Positions 17,481 through 29,628 of a stretch of DNA of 64,000 nucleotides are shown here, piece by piece (the stretch's first letter is position 1; every line of letters starts with the position of its first letter). The notes under the pieces are model-generated. The model was given only the letters and a program-made list of their open reading frames with translations. It was not told where the DNA came from and did no database searches. The stretch comes from Oscillospiraceae bacterium (GTDB lineage Bacteria > Bacillota > Clostridia > Oscillospirales > Acutalibacteraceae), in NCBI GenBank assembly GCA_910574935.1, contig CAJTCU010000006.1:99226-163225 (forward strand), read 5' to 3'. The translations under genes and the position numbers were made by a program.

Positions 17481-19577
17481 TTACTCCGACTTTTTGCCAC
17501 GGTCGCTGATGATCTTTTCAGAAATATTCTTGGGCACCTCCGCATAGGTGGAGGGCTCCATGGTATACTGGCCGCGGCCCTGGGTCTTGGAGCGCATGTC
17601 TGTAGCGTAGCCAAACATTTCGGAAAGCGGGACTTCACTGTTGACCTGCTGGGCGCCGGGCAGGGCGTCCATGCCCTGAATCATGCCGCGCCGGGAGTTC
17701 AGGTCGCCAATCACGTCGCCCATATACTCTTCGGGGGTGATGACAGTGACCTTCATAATGGGCTCCATCAGCACCGGGTCCGCCTTGCGCATAGCCTCTT
17801 TAAAGGCCATAGAGCCAGCAATCTTAAAGGCCATTTCAGAAGAGTCCACCTCGTGGTAGGAGCCGTCATACAAGGTAACCTTTACGTCCACCACGTTGTA
17901 GCCAGCCAAAACGCCGCTTAGCATAGCGCCCTGGATGCCCTGGTCCACCGCGGGAATATACTCCTTGGGAATAGCGCCGCCAACCACAGAGTTGACGAAC
18001 TCATAGCCCTGGCCCGGGTTGGGCTCAATACGGATCTTAACATGGCCATACTGGCCCTTACCGCCAGACTGACGGGCATACTTGGTGTCAGAAGCAGCTT
18101 CCTTACGGATCGTCTCCTTATAGGCCACCTGGGGCTTGCCCACGTTGGCCTCCACCTTAAACTCACGGAGCAGACGGTCCACAATAATCTCCAGATGCAG
18201 CTCACCCATGCCGGCAATGATGGTCTGGCCGGTTTCCTCGTCGGTGTATGCCTTAAAGGTGGGGTCCTCCTCCGCCAGCTTCGAGAGGGCAATTCCCATT
18301 TTCTCCTGGCCGGCCTTGGTCTTGGGCTCAATGGCCACTCGGATAACCGGGTCCGGGAACTCCATGGACTCCAAGATAACCGGATGCTTCTCGTCGCACA
18401 GGGTGTCGCCTGTGGTGGTGTTCTTCAGGCCCACGGCGGCCGCAATGTCGCCGGCATAAACCCGGTCAATGTCCTTGCGGTCGTTGGCGTGCATCTGCAC
18501 GATACGGCCCATGCGCTCGTTGTTGTCCTTTACGGAGTTGTACACCGTAGCGCCGGCCTCCACAGAGCCGGAATAGACCCGGAAGAAGCATAGCTTGCCC
18601 ACATAGGGGTCTGTGGCAATCTTGAACGCCAGAGCGGCGAAAGGCTCTTCGTCGGAAGAATGGCGCACCTCTTCCTCCTCGGTGTCCGGGTTGGTGCCCT
18701 TAATGGCGGGCACGTCGGTGGGAGCGGGCATATAGTCCACAATAGCGTCCAGCAGCTTCTGCACGCCCTTGTTGCGGTAAGAGGTGCCGCAGGTAACGGG
18801 GACCATGTGGTTGGCAATGGTGGCCTTGCGGATACAGTTCTTAATCTCGTCAATGGTGAGCTCTTCGCCCTCCAGATATTTCTCCATCAGGGCGTCGTCC
18901 AGCTCTGCCACATGCTCTACCATTTCGGCATGGTACTGCTGGGCCTTTTCCAGCATATCCTCGGGAATTTCCTCCTCGCGGATATCCTTGCCCAGGTCGT
19001 CGTAATAGACATAGGCTTTCATCTTTACCAGGTCGATGATGCCCTTAAAGGAATCCTCGGCCCCGATGGGCAGCTGAATGGGCACCGCGTTGCACTTCAG
19101 GCGGTCCTTCATCATCTGCACGACGCGGTAGAAGTCCGCGCCCATAATATCCATTTTATTCACGTACGCCATGCGGGGCACCTTGTACTCGTCCGCTTGG
19201 CGCCACACGGTCTCAGACTGGGGCTCCACGCCGCCCTTTGCACAGAACACGGTAACAGAGCCGTCCAGCACACGCAGGGAGCGCTGCACCTCTACTGTGA
19301 AGTCCACGTGGCCGGGAGTATCAATAATGTTAATCCGGTTCTGATTGCCGTTGCGGTCCGGCCAGAAGCAGGTGGTGGCAGCCGATGTGATGGTAATGCC
19401 GCGCTCCTGTTCCTGAGCCATCCAGTCCATGGTGGCGGCACCCTCGTGGGTCTCGCCAATCTTGTAGTTCACGCCTGTGTAAAACAGAATACGCTCTGTA
19501 GTAGTGGTTTTACCGGCATCAATATGAGCCATAATGCCGATGTTTCTGGTTAATTCCAGTGGTACCTGTCTGGCCAT
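17481..19577 (-). CDS. fusA: Elongation factor G
   Basis: The 698-residue translocase GTPase shows G1 [13 protein letters not shown], switch [13 protein letters not shown]3 DTPGHVDFT and G4 NKMD. The domain IV region [21 protein letters not shown] and a standard C-terminal domain V also fit. It drives tRNA-mRNA translocation and, with RRF, ribosome recycling. Located between rpsG and tuf as in the str operon. Confidence 0.98.
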   Translation of the reverse strand: MARQVPLELTRNIGIMAHIDAGKTTTTERILFYTGVNYKIGETHEGAATMDWMAQEQERGITITSAATTCFWPDRNGNQNRINIIDTPGHVDFTVEVQRSLRVLDGSVTVFCAKGGVEPQSETVWRQADEYKVPRMAYVNKMDIMGADFYRVVQMMKDRLKCNAVPIQLPIGAEDSFKGIIDLVKMKAYVYYDDLGKDIREEEIPEDMLEKAQQYHAEMVEHVAELDDALMEKYLEGEELTIDEIKNCIRKATIANHMVPVTCGTSYRNKGVQKLLDAIVDYMPAPTDVPAIKGTNPDTEEEEVRHSSDEEPFAALAFKIATDPYVGKLCFFRVYSGSVEAGATVYNSVKDNNERMGRIVQMHANDRKDIDRVYAGDIAAAVGLKNTTTGDTLCDEKHPVILESMEFPDPVIRVAIEPKTKAGQEKMGIALSKLAEEDPTFKAYTDEETGQTIIAGMGELHLEIIVDRLLREFKVEANVGKPQVAYKETIRKEAASDTKYARQSGGKGQYGHVKIRIEPNPGQGYEFVNSVVGGAIPKEYIPAVDQGIQGAMLSGVLAGYNVVDVKVTLYDGSYHEVDSSEMAFKIAGSMAFKEAMRKADPVLMEPIMKVTVITPEEYMGDVIGDLNSRRGMIQGMDALPGAQQVNSEVPLSEMFGYATDMRSKTQGRGQYTMEPSTYAEVPKNISEKIISDRGKKSE

Positions 19578-19735
19578 AAATACGTTATTTCCTCCTTATT
19601 CCAAAAGATGCCTTTTCACGGAGTGGTGCAAAGCGTCTGCCGCTTTACGCGGGGAGCGCTGCCAACGGCCGCTGTTCTAATTCTACCAAGCTGGCAGGCA
19701 AAACCGCTGCGGCAAATGCCCGGCCCTTGCGCTGG

Positions 19736-20206
19736 TTACCAGCGATAGTGGGCGAAAGCCCGGTTGGCTTCGGCCATCCGGTGGGTATCGTCGCGCTTCT
19801 TGGCTGCGCCGCCCGCACCGTTGATGGCGTCCAGAATCTCCCCGGCCAGCCGCTCGCGCATGGTGCGCTCATTACGGCTGCGGGCGTAGCTGGTCAGCCA
19901 CCGCAGACCCAGGGTCTGCCGGCGTTCGGGCCGTACCTCCATGGGCACCTGATAGGTAGAGCCACCCACCCGGCGGGCCTTTACCTCCAGGCTGGGCATA
20001 ACATTCTCCATGGCCTGCTCAAAAACCTCCAGGGGCTCCTTGCCGGTCTTTTCCTGAACGATTTCAAAGGCGCCGTATACAATCTTCTGGGCTACGCCCT
20101 TCTTGCCGTCCAACATAATGCTGTTGATCAGCCTCGTCACAAGCTTGGAATTATACATGGGGTCGGGCAAAACATCGCGCTTTGCCACATTGCCTCTTCT
20201 TGGCAT
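19736..20206 (-). CDS. rpsG: 30S ribosomal protein S7
   Basis: 156 residues starting [16 protein letters not shown] behind AAGGAGGG. Family blocks [22 protein letters not shown] and [24 protein letters not shown] are present. S7 nucleates the 30S head and in other bacteria can autoregulate the str operon. A 158-bp spacer separates it from fusA; I see no clear promoter or regulator site there. The open frame extends 36 codons upstream, but these residues are unlike S7. Confidence 0.97.
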   Translation of the reverse strand: MPRRGNVAKRDVLPDPMYNSKLVTRLINSIMLDGKKGVAQKIVYGAFEIVQEKTGKEPLEVFEQAMENVMPSLEVKARRVGGSTYQVPMEVRPERRQTLGLRWLTSYARSRNERTMRERLAGEILDAINGAGGAAKKRDDTHRMAEANRAFAHYRW

Positions 20207-20389
20207 AATCTTCCCTCCTTCATAAAATGAATTCACCGGTACTCGAAATCCGTCCGCGTCTCCCCGGACGGTCCCGTCAGCTAATAGGCAATTTACCGAC
20301 CCCGCGCTTTCCAAAACAATGGGCGCAGAATCTATATAAATTAAGCCGAATAGCTTAGAGAATTATTTTTGTTAATGGGGCCAGGCTTT

Positions 20390-20812
20390 TTATTTCTTTC
20401 CAGCCTTGGGCCGCTTAGCGCCGTACTTGCTGCGGGCCTGCATGCGCTTGGCAACGCCCTGGGTATCCAGCGTGCCGCGAATAATGTGATAACGCACACC
20501 GGGCAGGTCGCGTACACGGCCGCCGCGAATCATCACTACGCTGTGCTCTTGCAGGTTGTGGCCCACGCCCGGAATGTAGGCGTTCACCTCAATGCCGTTG
20601 GAAAGACGGACCCTGGCCACTTTGCGCAGGGCAGAGTTCGGCTTTTTAGGAGTACGGGTAAACACACTTGTGCACACCCCCCGCTTCTGGGGAGAATCCT
20701 GGTCGATGGCCGAACGCTTCTTAGAGTTCCACCCCTTCAAAAGCGCGGGGGCCTTACTCTTTTTTGTAACGTCGGACCTGCCTGTTTTAACCAATTGGTT
20801 AAAGGTTGGCAT
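20390..20812 (-). CDS. rpsL: 30S ribosomal protein S12
   Basis: The 140-residue decoding-centre protein starts [15 protein letters not shown]. The streptomycin-contact segments [11 protein letters not shown] and [13 protein letters not shown] are wild type in sequence (Lys at the usual positions). It has the longer N-terminal region common in Clostridia. First gene of the rpsL-rpsG-fusA-tuf transcript. Confidence 0.97.
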   Translation of the reverse strand: MPTFNQLVKTGRSDVTKKSKAPALLKGWNSKKRSAIDQDSPQKRGVCTSVFTRTPKKPNSALRKVARVRLSNGIEVNAYIPGVGHNLQEHSVVMIRGGRVRDLPGVRYHIIRGTLDTQGVAKRMQARSKYGAKRPKAGKK

Positions 20813-20919
20813 AGCTGCACCTCCTTGCTAAATAATAGTATTGATTGGGAAAGGCGAAATAAACGCTTCCCAGCCAAAGATTTCCGGCTGGGCGCAAATA
20901 TAGCCAAGCCCATTTAGAG

Positions 20920-20949
20920 ATTATAGCACCCAAATACAGGTTCTGTCAA
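20920..20949 (-). promoter_or_regulatory. Promoter of the rpsL-rpsG-fusA-tuf operon
   Basis: On the minus strand, a perfect TTGACA (20944-20949) and a perfect TATAAT (20920-20925) are 18 bases apart, about 100 bases before rpsL. Confidence 0.8.
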
Positions 20950-21271
20950 GTTTTTTCCCCGCATACTTTGCGGGTTTCAAAGGTTTTCCCTAATCGCCAA
21001 TTTCCTATGGGACAAGCCCGGCAACTTATGAGAAAAAAGCACAACTTTTTACCGCTTTCTCCCGGCGTCCTCTTCATTTAGAGTGCAGATGAAAGCCGTT
21101 TCTACCACATCTCGCTTTTTTTCAAGCCTTATAGTAAACACGCTTGAAAGCCGGTCGATACCGGTTTTTTTCAAGCCAGGCGGCGATGCCGTCTGGTCCA
21201 AAAGAGGAAGATCATCTCTTTGGGGCCGCGTTAACGATCCCCCCGCTTTCCTTAGGATATGGGGCAAAACC
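20950..21271. other. Non-coding spacer between rpoC and rpsL
   Basis: No credible gene. A 35-base inverted structure is visible around 21139-21175: GCTTGAAA and its inverse TTTCAAGC flank an inner CCGGT/ACCGG pair. It could be a second terminator or a regulatory hairpin on the minus strand. An open frame of 87 codons overlaps the rpoC terminator and is not considered real. Confidence 0.4.
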
Positions 21272-21310
21272 CAAAATGAAAAATGGGCATTTCCTAAAAA
21301 ATGCCCATTC
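21272..21310 (-). terminator. Terminator of the rpoB-rpoC transcript
   Basis: AATGGGCATTT (minus strand) pairs with AAATGCCCATT across a six-base loop, followed by TTTTCATTTT. It starts 18 bases after the rpoC stop. Confidence 0.88.
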
Positions 21311-21327
21311 ATACCTGCGCTAAATTT

Positions 21328-24300
21328 TTAGGCGGGACTCACGTCAGAAGCCACCTCGTCCTCAGGTTCTAGGACAAAATCTTCATCCTCGTCCTCGTCG
21401 TCAAAGCTGAAATCCAGCTCTTCCGGCGCTTCTTCCTTATAGACCTTAGGCAGCTCCGGCATAGGCTCCAGCGGCTGGTCTTTACTCTCAATCTCTACCT
21501 CGCCGTAGCACTTCAGGCCTGTGCCCGCGGGCACCAGCTTGCCAATAATCACGTTCTCCTTCAGGCCCACCAGCGAGTCCACCTTGCCCTTAATGGCCGC
21601 GTCGGTGAGCACCCGGGTGGTCTCCTGGAAGGAGGCGGCGGACATAAAGCTGTCTGTGGCCAACGAGGCCTTGGTAATACCCAACAGGATGGGGGTATAG
21701 GTGGCTTCCCGCAGCTGGGTCTCTCCTGCCTCTTTGCGACTGCGGATATCCTCATTGGCAAATAGCACCTCGTTCTTGTCCGCCAAAGCGCCTACCATCA
21801 GGCCCGTGTCTCCCGCGTCATCCACCCGCACTTTGCGCAGCATTTGCCGCACGATGATCTCAATATGCTTGTCGTTGATGTCCACGCCCTGCATCCGATA
21901 GGTGCGCTGCACCTCTTGAATCAGGTAGTTCTGCACCTCCTGGGTGCCGCTGATAGCCAGCACGTCGTGGGGGCTCACCGATCCCTCGGTAATGCGCTTG
22001 CCCCGCTTAATATACTCGCCCTCGCTTACCGTGACCCGGGACCCGAAGGGAATCAGGTACGAACGGCTGTCGCCGGTCTCGTCATCGGTAACCACCACGT
22101 GGCGGTTCTTCTTAATTTCCTCAAAGGTGACCTTACCGTCAATCTCGTTGATAATGGCCACGTGCTTGGGCTTGCGGCCCTCAAACAGCTCGTCGATGCG
22201 GGGCAGACCCTGGGTGATGTCCTCCGCGCTGGCCACGCCGCCGGTATGGAACGTACGCATGGTCAGCTGGGTACCAGGTTCGCCAATGGACTGAGCCGCG
22301 ATAATTCCCACAGCCTCGCCCACCTGCACCGGCTTGCCGGTGGCCAGGGACGCGCCGTAGCAGCGCTTGCACACACCGCTCTTAGACCGGCAGGTAAGCA
22401 CCGAGCGAATCTCAATGCGCTCCGTGCCCCGGCTAATGATCAGGTCCGCGTCCTCGTCCGTCATCAGCTTATCCCGAGAGACTAATACATTGCCGTCCTC
22501 GCCACAATAGTCCTCTACCAGGTACCGGCCCACCAGACGCTCCTTCAGGGGCTCGATAGACTCTGGACCAGAGGTGATCTCAAATACCTCAATGCCCTCG
22601 TGGGTGCCGCAGTCCTCCTCGCGGATAACCACCTCTTGGGAAACGTCCACCAGGCGGCGGGTCAGATAGCCCGAGTCCGCGGTGCGCAGGGCGGTGTCGG
22701 TGGTGCCCTTCCGGGCGCCCCGGGAGGAGATGAAGTATTCCAGCACGTTCAGGCCTTCGCGGTAGTTGGACTTAATGGGAATTTCAATGGTTTTGCCAGA
22801 GGTATTGGAGATGTTGCCCCGCATACCCGCCAGCTGGTTTAGGTTGGAGATGGTGCCCCGGGCGCCGGAGTCTGCCATCATGTAGATGGGGTTATACCGG
22901 TCCAGGCCCCGCTGCAAGGCGTTGGCCACGTCCTTTGTACACTTGTCCCAGACCTTCAGCACCGCCTCGTAGCGCTCCCGCTCCGAGAGGAAGCCCTCGC
23001 TGTACTCCCCGGCAATCTCGTTGATTTCCTGTTCGGCGGCGCTGACCAGCTCCTTTTTGTCGGCGGGAATGGTGGCGTCGCACACGGCCACCGTAATGCC
23101 GCTGATGGTGGAGTATTTGTAGCCCTGGGCCTTAATCTCGTCCAGCACCTCGGCGGAGCGCTCGGTTCCGTGCACCTTGATGCAGCGCTCGATAATCTGC
23201 CCCAGCTGCTTTTTGCCCACCAAGAAGTCCACCTCAAACTTCAAGGCGTTTTCCGGCACGGACCGGTCCACAAAGCCCAAGTCTTGCGGGATAGGCCGGT
23301 TAAAAATCATCCGGCCCATGGTGGTCTCCACCATGCCGCTGAACTTCTCGCCATGTACCTCCACGGTACGGCGCACCTTTATTTTTGCGTGCAGGCTGAT
23401 AATACGGGCGTCGTAGGCCATCATGGCCTCTTCCATGTTGCGGAAAGCTTTGCCCTCTCCTATCTCCCCGTCCTTGTCCAGGGTCAGGTAGTAGGATCCC
23501 AGCACCATGTCCTGGGTAGGCACGGTGACGGGGCGACCGTCCGAGGGCTTTAGCAGGTTGTTGGCGGCCAGCATCAGGAACCGGGCCTCAGCCTGGGCCT
23601 CGGCGGAAAGGGGCACGTGCACGGCCATCTGGTCTCCGTCAAAGTCCGCGTTGTACGCGGTACACACCAGGGGGTGCAGCTTAAGAGCCCGGCCCTCTAC
23701 CAGCACCGGCTCGAAAGCTTGAATGCCTAGGCGGTGTAGGGTGGGCGCACGGTTCAGCAGCACTGGGTGGTTCTTAATGACCACCTCCAAAGAATCCCAC
23801 ACCTCGGGCTTAGCCCGCTCCACCGCTTTACGGGCGGCCTTAATATTACCCACCGCGCCGGTCTCTACCAGGCGCTTCATCACAAAGGGCTTGAAGAGTT
23901 CCAGGGCCATCTCTTTGGGCAGGCCGCACTGGTACATCTTCAGCTCTGGGCCAACCACGATAACAGAACGCCCCGAGTAGTCCACCCGCTTGCCCAACAG
24001 GTTTTGGCGGAATCTGCCCTGTTTGCCCTTCAGCATGTCAGAAAGGGACTTCAGGGGCCGGTTGTTGGGGCCTGTAACAGGCCTGCCCCGGCGGCCGTTG
24101 TCAATGAGGGCGTCCACGGCCTCTTGCAGCATTCTCTTTTCATTGCGTACAATAATATCCGGCGCACCCAGCTCCAAAAGGCGCTTCAGGCGGTTATTCC
24201 GGTTGATGACCCGGCGGTACAGGTCATTTAGGTCACTGGTGGCAAAGCGGCCGCCATCCAGCTGGACCATGGGCCGGATATCTGGGGGAATTACCGGCAC

Positions 24301-24990
24301 CACGTCCAAAATCATCCATTCCGGCCGGTTGCCGGAAGCCCGGAAGGACTCCACCACCTCCAGGCGCTTGAGGATACGCATACGTTTCTGACCGCTGGCG
24401 GCCTCCAGCTCTTCCCGCAGGCTCACGGCCAGGGACTCTGGCTCCAGCTCGCACAGCAACTCTTTAATGGCCTCGGCGCCCATACCCGCTTTAAAGCCAT
24501 CTTCGTACTTTTCCCGCAGGTCCCGGTACTCTTTTTCGGTGAGGGTCTGCATTTTAGAGAGCTCCTTCACCTCGCCCGGATCGGTAACAATATACAGGGC
24601 AAAGTACAATACTTTCTCCAAGATACGGGGGGAAAGATCCAAAATCAAGCCCATGCGGCTAGGGATGCCCTTAAAGTACCAAATGTGGGAGACCGGCGCC
24701 GCCAGCTCAATGTGGCCCATGCGCTCCCGGCGGACCTTGCTGCGGGTAACCTCCACGCCGCAGCGGTCGCAAACCTTGCCTTTATAGCGGATGCGCTTAT
24801 ACTTGCCGCAGTGGCACTCCCAGTCCTTGGTGGGCCCAAAGATGCGTTCACAGAACAAACCGTCCCGTTCGGGCTTTAGGGTTCGATAGTTGATGGTCTC
24901 GGGCTTTTTCACCTCGCCGTGGGACCATTCCCGCACCTTATCCGGCGAAGCCAAGCCGATCTTTATTGACTCAAACGTGTTGAATTCCAT
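21328..24990 (-). CDS. rpoC: DNA-directed RNA polymerase subunit beta'
   Basis: The 1220-residue subunit shows the N-terminal zinc ribbon [20 protein letters not shown], the rudder/lid region, the catalytic Asp triad in [18 protein letters not shown] and the second Cys cluster [19 protein letters not shown]. The bridge helix region [25 protein letters not shown] is also intact. The C-terminus ends in an acidic tail with repeated DE residues ([17 protein letters not shown]). The ATG follows rpoB after a 59-base spacer. Confidence 0.98.
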   Translation of the reverse strand: MEFNTFESIKIGLASPDKVREWSHGEVKKPETINYRTLKPERDGLFCERIFGPTKDWECHCGKYKRIRYKGKVCDRCGVEVTRSKVRRERMGHIELAAPVSHIWYFKGIPSRMGLILDLSPRILEKVLYFALYIVTDPGEVKELSKMQTLTEKEYRDLREKYEDGFKAGMGAEAIKELLCELEPESLAVSLREELEAASGQKRMRILKRLEVVESFRASGNRPEWMILDVVPVIPPDIRPMVQLDGGRFATSDLNDLYRRVINRNNRLKRLLELGAPDIIVRNEKRMLQEAVDALIDNGRRGRPVTGPNNRPLKSLSDMLKGKQGRFRQNLLGKRVDYSGRSVIVVGPELKMYQCGLPKEMALELFKPFVMKRLVETGAVGNIKAARKAVERAKPEVWDSLEVVIKNHPVLLNRAPTLHRLGIQAFEPVLVEGRALKLHPLVCTAYNADFDGDQMAVHVPLSAEAQAEARFLMLAANNLLKPSDGRPVTVPTQDMVLGSYYLTLDKDGEIGEGKAFRNMEEAMMAYDARIISLHAKIKVRRTVEVHGEKFSGMVETTMGRMIFNRPIPQDLGFVDRSVPENALKFEVDFLVGKKQLGQIIERCIKVHGTERSAEVLDEIKAQGYKYSTISGITVAVCDATIPADKKELVSAAEQEINEIAGEYSEGFLSERERYEAVLKVWDKCTKDVANALQRGLDRYNPIYMMADSGARGTISNLNQLAGMRGNISNTSGKTIEIPIKSNYREGLNVLEYFISSRGARKGTTDTALRTADSGYLTRRLVDVSQEVVIREEDCGTHEGIEVFEITSGPESIEPLKERLVGRYLVEDYCGEDGNVLVSRDKLMTDEDADLIISRGTERIEIRSVLTCRSKSGVCKRCYGASLATGKPVQVGEAVGIIAAQSIGEPGTQLTMRTFHTGGVASAEDITQGLPRIDELFEGRKPKHVAIINEIDGKVTFEEIKKNRHVVVTDDETGDSRSYLIPFGSRVTVSEGEYIKRGKRITEGSVSPHDVLAISGTQEVQNYLIQEVQRTYRMQGVDINDKHIEIIVRQMLRKVRVDDAGDTGLMVGALADKNEVLFANEDIRSRKEAGETQLREATYTPILLGITKASLATDSFMSAASFQETTRVLTDAAIKGKVDSLVGLKENVIIGKLVPAGTGLKCYGEVEIESKDQPLEPMPELPKVYKEEAPEELDFSFDDEDEDEDFVLEPEDEVASDVSPA

Positions 24991-25049
24991 ATGATACCCG
25001 CTTTCTTATGTCAATTTTGAGGAAAACGCGCTGGGAAAAACCATCGGCC

Positions 25050-28000
25050 TTAAAAATCATCCTCTTCCCCAGGGTCCGTGTCCATGTCGAAGTCCTCGTC
25101 GTCCAGTCCGTCCCCATATTCGTCCTCTTCTTCCTCTTCGTCGAAGATCGGTTCGCCGTCCTCGTCCTCCATCGAGTAGCCCGCCAGGTCGTCGGCCACG
25201 TTGTCCTCATCAAACGCCTCGCCGCCGCCCAGGCCCACGTCATCCTCCTCATAGGTCTGCTTTAGGTCAATCTCCTCGTTGTTCTGATCCAGCACCTTCA
25301 CGTCCAGGCCCAAAGACTGCAATTCCTTAATTAGCACCTTAAAGCTCTCGGGAATGCCCGGGGTGGGGATGTTCTGGCCCTTGACAATGGCCTCGTAGGT
25401 CTTGACGCGGCCCACCACGTCGTCAGATTTCACCGTCAGGATTTCTTGCAGGGTATACGCCGCGCCATAGGCCTCCAGGGCCCACACCTCCATCTCGCCA
25501 AAACGCTGGCCGCCAAACTGGGCCTTGCCGCCCAAAGGCTGCTGGGTAACCAGAGAGTAGGGGCCGGTGCTGCGGGCGTGTATTTTATCGTCCACCAGAT
25601 GGTGCAGCTTCAGATAATACATAAAGCCCACTGTTACAGGGTTGTCAAAATACTCGCCGGTACGGCCGTCCCGCAGGAAGAACTTTCCATCCTCGTGCAT
25701 ATTGCCCATACGGAAGCACTCGCGGATGTCCGCCTCGTGGGCGCCGTCAAACACGGGGGTCATGATCTTCCATCCCAGTGCGTTGGCCGCCATGCCCAGG
25801 TGCACCTCCAGCACCTGGCCGATGTTCATGCGGCTGGGCACGCCCAGGGGGTTCAGCACAATGTCCAGAGGCGTGCCGTCAGGCAGGAAGGGCATCTCTT
25901 CCTCTGGCAGAATGCGGGAGACCACGCCCTTGTTGCCGTGGCGGCCGGCCATCTTGTCTCCCACGCTAATTTTCCGCTTCTGGGCAATATAGCAGCGCAC
26001 CACCTTGTTGACCCCAGGAGAGAGCTCGTCGTGGCTGTTCTCTCGGTTAAAGACCTTTACGTCCACCACCACGCCGTACTCGCCGTGGGGCACCCGCAGG
26101 GAGGTATCCCGCACTTCCCGGGCTTTTTCACCAAAGATGGCCCGCAGCAGCCGCTCCTCGGCAGTAAGCTCCGTCTCGCCCTTAGGGGTCACCTTGCCCA
26201 CCAGAATATCCCCGGCGCGCACGTCCGCGCCCACCCGGATAATGCCCCGGTCGTCCAGGTCCCGCAGCAGCTCCTCGTTGACATTGGGAATATCCCGGGT
26301 AATCTCCTCGGGGCCCAGCTTGGTGTCCCGGGCCTCCATCTCGTACTCTTCAATATGAATGGAGGTATACACGTCGTTGCGCACAATCTTCTCGTTGAGC
26401 AGCACCGCGTCCTCATAGTTGTAGCCCTCCCAGGTCATAAAGCCGATGAGGGCGTTTTTGCCCAGGGCGATCTCACCGTTCTTAATCGCCGGGCCGTCGG
26501 CAATCACGCTGCCCTTTTCCACCCGGTCGCCCACATCCACCACAGGCACCTGGTTGATGCAGGTGCTCTGGTTGGAGCGCATGAACTTGATAATCTCATA
26601 GTCGTCGGTGTCCCCGTTGTCCGCGGTAACCCGCACCCGGTTGGCGCTGACAGACTTCACCACGCCGCCCCGCCGGGCCAGCACACATACGCCGGAGTCC
26701 ACCCCGGCCTTATACTCCATGCCGGTGCCCACAATGGGGCTCTCGGTCTTAATCAGAGGCACAGCCTGACGCTGCATGTTAGAGCCCATCAGGGCCCGGT
26801 TCGCGTCGTCATTTTCCAGGAAGGGAATGCAGGCCGTGGCCACAGAGACCATCATCCGGGGGGTAATGTCCATATAGTCCGCCTTAGAGGCCTCTACCTC
26901 CACAAACTCGTCCCGGTAGCGGCCCACCACCCGGTCGTGTACAAAATGGCCTTCCTCGTCCAGAGGGGTGTTGGCCTGGGCCACGATATAGGCGTCCTCC
27001 ACGTCGGCGGTCATATACTCCACCTGGTCGGTAACCCGGCCCGTGGCCTTGTCCACTTTGCGGAAGGGGGCCTCTAAAAATCCGTATTCGTTGACCCGGG
27101 CAAAGGTCGCCAGGTACGAAATCAGGCCGATGTTGGGGCCTTCTGGGGTCTCAATGGGGCACATGCGGCCATAGTGGGTGTAGTGCACGTCCCGCACCTC
27201 AAAGCTGGCGCGGTCACGGGAGAGGCCGCCCGGACCCAGGGCCGAAAGCCGGCGCTTGTGGGTCAGCTCGGCCAGGGGATTGGTCTGGTCCATAAACTGG
27301 CTAAGGGGCGAGGAGCCGAAAAACTCCCGAATAGCCGCCACCACTGGGCGGATATTGATCAGAGAATGGGGCGTCAGCTGCTCCAAATCCTGGGCCTGTA
27401 GGGTCATACGCTCCCGAATGACCCGCTCCAGCCGGGCAAAACCGATACGCACCTGATTTTGCAGCAGCTCACCCACTGAACGGATGCGCCGGTTGCCCAG
27501 GTGGTCAATATCGTCAATAACACCCAGGCCCACGGCCAGGCAGTTCATATAGTTAATACTGGCGAAAATATCCTCGATCATGATGTGGTTGGGGATCAGG
27601 TCGCCCCGCCGGGCCCGCAGGGCAGACTTCAGCTTTTTCTGGTCCTCTCCGCACTCCTCCAAAATGGAGGTGAGCACAGAGAAGCTAACCCGCTCGTTAA
27701 TACCACACTCCCCGTTGGCGTCGAAGTCCACATACTTCTGGATGTCCACCATGCCGTTGGAGAGGATTTTCACCGGCTTCCCCTCCAAATCCACGGTTAC
27801 GGAGGTCACCCCCGCGTCATCCAGCTTTTCCGCCAGCTCCCGGGTCACGGTAACGCCCACATCCGCCAAGATTTCCCCGGTCAGGGGGTCCGGCACAGGC
27901 TCCGCCAGGGTCTGGCCGGTCAGGCGGCCCTCCAGCCGCAGCTTCTTATTGTATTTATAGCGGCCCACCCGGGAAAGATCATACCGGCGGGGATCAAAAA

Positions 28001-28778
28001 ACAGGCTGTGCAGGTGGGACTGGGCACTTTCCAGGGTGGGGGGCTCGCTGGGGCGGAGCTTGCGGTAAATCTCAAACAGTCCCTCTTCCACCGAGTGGCA
28101 GGTGTCCTTCTCCATGGTGGCCCGCATCCGGTCGTCATCGCCGAACACGTCCAAAATCTGCTGGTCCGTGCCCAGGCCCAGGCAGCGGATGAGCACCGTA
28201 ATCGGGATCTTCCGGTTTTTGTCAATGCGTACGTAAAACACGTCGTTCACATCGTTCTCATACTCCAGCCAAGCTCCTCGATTGGGGATAATGGTGGAGC
28301 TAAAAAGCTCTTTGCCAGAGCGGTCGTAGTCCATTTTAAAATATACGCCAGGGGAACGCACCAGCTGGGAGACGATGACCCGCTCCGCGCCGTTGATAAC
28401 AAACGTGCCGCTTTGGGTCATCAGGGGGAAATCCCCCATAAAGACCTCGCTCTCTTTAATCTCTCCGCTCTCCTTGTTCAGCAGCCGCGCGGTTACCCGC
28501 AGGGCCGCGGCGTAAGTGGCGTCACGCTCTTTGCACTCGGTCACACTATAGTTGGGCTTGTCGTCCAGCTTGTAGTCCACGAAATCCAGCACCAGGTTAT
28601 TGTTAAAGTCCGTAATACCCGATACATCCTCAAAGACCTCTTTAAGGCCCTCTTTCAGAAACCATTCGTATGAGTTCTTCTGGATTTCGATCAGGTTGGG
28701 CATATCCAATACTTCCTGGATTTTACCAAAGCTCATGCGTGTGGTTTTTCCCAGCTGGACCGGTTTTACATTCACCAT
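25050..28778 (-). CDS. rpoB: DNA-directed RNA polymerase subunit beta
   Basis: 1242 residues from the ATG at 28778 ([18 protein letters not shown]), with AGGAG about 13 bases upstream; an upstream in-frame Met (28859) adds 27 residues unlike the family. The rifampicin region [39 protein letters not shown] looks wild type. [13 protein letters not shown] and the C-terminal [24 protein letters not shown] clamp segments are present. The end carries an unusually long acidic tail of about 60 residues (for example [19 protein letters not shown]). No rplL/rplJ genes lie upstream in this window. Confidence 0.98.
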   Translation of the reverse strand: MVNVKPVQLGKTTRMSFGKIQEVLDMPNLIEIQKNSYEWFLKEGLKEVFEDVSGITDFNNNLVLDFVDYKLDDKPNYSVTECKERDATYAAALRVTARLLNKESGEIKESEVFMGDFPLMTQSGTFVINGAERVIVSQLVRSPGVYFKMDYDRSGKELFSSTIIPNRGAWLEYENDVNDVFYVRIDKNRKIPITVLIRCLGLGTDQQILDVFGDDDRMRATMEKDTCHSVEEGLFEIYRKLRPSEPPTLESAQSHLHSLFFDPRRYDLSRVGRYKYNKKLRLEGRLTGQTLAEPVPDPLTGEILADVGVTVTRELAEKLDDAGVTSVTVDLEGKPVKILSNGMVDIQKYVDFDANGECGINERVSFSVLTSILEECGEDQKKLKSALRARRGDLIPNHIMIEDIFASINYMNCLAVGLGVIDDIDHLGNRRIRSVGELLQNQVRIGFARLERVIRERMTLQAQDLEQLTPHSLINIRPVVAAIREFFGSSPLSQFMDQTNPLAELTHKRRLSALGPGGLSRDRASFEVRDVHYTHYGRMCPIETPEGPNIGLISYLATFARVNEYGFLEAPFRKVDKATGRVTDQVEYMTADVEDAYIVAQANTPLDEEGHFVHDRVVGRYRDEFVEVEASKADYMDITPRMMVSVATACIPFLENDDANRALMGSNMQRQAVPLIKTESPIVGTGMEYKAGVDSGVCVLARRGGVVKSVSANRVRVTADNGDTDDYEIIKFMRSNQSTCINQVPVVDVGDRVEKGSVIADGPAIKNGEIALGKNALIGFMTWEGYNYEDAVLLNEKIVRNDVYTSIHIEEYEMEARDTKLGPEEITRDIPNVNEELLRDLDDRGIIRVGADVRAGDILVGKVTPKGETELTAEERLLRAIFGEKAREVRDTSLRVPHGEYGVVVDVKVFNRENSHDELSPGVNKVVRCYIAQKRKISVGDKMAGRHGNKGVVSRILPEEEMPFLPDGTPLDIVLNPLGVPSRMNIGQVLEVHLGMAANALGWKIMTPVFDGAHEADIRECFRMGNMHEDGKFFLRDGRTGEYFDNPVTVGFMYYLKLHHLVDDKIHARSTGPYSLVTQQPLGGKAQFGGQRFGEMEVWALEAYGAAYTLQEILTVKSDDVVGRVKTYEAIVKGQNIPTPGIPESFKVLIKELQSLGLDVKVLDQNNEEIDLKQTYEEDDVGLGGGEAFDEDNVADDLAGYSMEDEDGEPIFDEEEEEDEYGDGLDDEDFDMDTDPGEEDDF

Positions 28779-28859
28779 TTCGCGCAGCCACTCCTTTTTG
28801 TTTCCAAATTTTGGCTTCCATGAAATTACACAAAAAAACACTTTTTTTACGGCAACCAC

Positions 28860-28888
28860 TTGACTCTTTTTCTGCTCTATGGTATAAT
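28860..28888 (+). promoter_or_regulatory. Strong divergent promoter inside the rpoB leader
   Basis: On the plus strand, TTGACT (28860-28865) and a perfect TATAAT (28883-28888) are 17 bases apart. It points away from rpoB towards the convergent terminator at 29046-29080, with no supportable gene between. A short RNA of roughly 180-190 bases antisense to the rpoB promoter is possible. Confidence 0.6.
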
Positions 28889-28935
28889 CAGTTCAGTTAT
28901 GGGGCCCCGGGTTACCTATATCGATACATTGTATT

Positions 28936-28964
28936 ATTGTAAACGAATCAGGCTGTGTTGTCAA
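28936..28964 (-). promoter_or_regulatory. Promoter of rpoB-rpoC
   Basis: On the minus strand, a perfect TTGACA (28959-28964) and TACAAT (28936-28941) are 17 bases apart, leaving a leader of about 150 bases before rpoB. Confidence 0.75.
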
Positions 28965-29045
28965 GGGCTGCCTGTGATTTTTTTTGCTTTTTTTGCCAAA
29001 ACTCCGGTATTTTTTATATATAAACCCCCTGAACATGCGGGATGT

Positions 29046-29080
29046 AAAGAAAAAGAGCTGCCTCCAGCGAGGCAGCTCTT
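29046..29080 (-). terminator. Bidirectional terminator after the Cys/His-rich secreted protein gene
   Basis: AAGAGCTGCCTC (29053-29064) pairs perfectly with GAGGCAGCTCTT (29069-29080). On the minus strand it is followed by TTTTTCTTT, so it ends the gene at 29101-29511. From the plus strand the T run is poor. Confidence 0.85.
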
Positions 29081-29100
29081 CCTGATTGATCTAATATTTT

Positions 29101-29511
29101 TCAATGGTGCCTTCCATGGTGCCCGCCCCCATGATGTCCGCCGCTCTGGCTGCCGTACCCCGCGCCACAGCTGCCGGTATGGTATCCTGTGCAATCCCTG
29201 CCGTGCTGGGGGCAGACCTGGCTCAAGTTATCATTCACCGCGTACGAGTCATCCACAACCGGAGCCGCGTCGTTCACCTGGGCCTCATGATACCCCGTAC
29301 AGCTGCCGCCATGCTGGGGGCACGCCGCCGGGCCGGCCTCAGAGTGGCAGACAACACTGCTGGCACAGGCATGGTTGCAGGTCAGTCCCCAGTTAATATG
29401 GGCCAGCAGCGCGGCCAGCGTACTTCCAGAGAGGGGGCCCGCTGCAAAAGCCTGCACAGTCAGCCCCGCGCCCAACGCCAAACTTAGCAAAACAGAAAAT
29501 AGTTTTTTCAT
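29101..29511 (-). CDS. Small secreted Cys- and His-rich protein with CPQHG repeats
   Basis: 136 residues with a clear signal peptide (MKKLFSVLLSLALGAGLTVQ, cleavage likely after AFA near residue 23) and a GGAGGG ribosome site. The mature part contains CNHACASSVVCH, then two copies of CPQHGxxCTGYH (about residues 64-76 and 100-112). It ends in a His/Gly tail, SGGHHGGGHHGRHH. The paired Cys and clustered His suggest an extracellular metal-binding role or disulfide-rich peptide; this is inference, and I know no characterised relative. It is monocistronic with its own terminator. Confidence 0.75.
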   Translation of the reverse strand: MKKLFSVLLSLALGAGLTVQAFAAGPLSGSTLAALLAHINWGLTCNHACASSVVCHSEAGPAACPQHGGSCTGYHEAQVNDAAPVVDDSYAVNDNLSQVCPQHGRDCTGYHTGSCGAGYGSQSGGHHGGGHHGRHH

Positions 29512-29628
29512 ACGTGAACCCTCCAGAAAAAATTCATGAAAATTATTATAGCAAACGCCCTTTGGTGCCTCCTGGTACGCCTGCGCAATAAACAGCGGCT
29601 ACCTCCAGACCAAAGGATACTCTCTACT

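Noticed and set aside
21049..21312. 87-codon open frame on the minus strand after rpoC
   Set aside because: It overlaps the rpoC terminator hairpin, has no ribosome site and no recognisable family.
25446..27077. 543-codon open frame antisense to rpoB
   Set aside because: Composition is typical of an antisense shadow, and rpoB is fully supported.
29104..29487. Plus-strand frame antisense to the Cys/His-rich gene
   Set aside because: The minus-strand frame has a signal peptide, ribosome site and terminator; this one has none.
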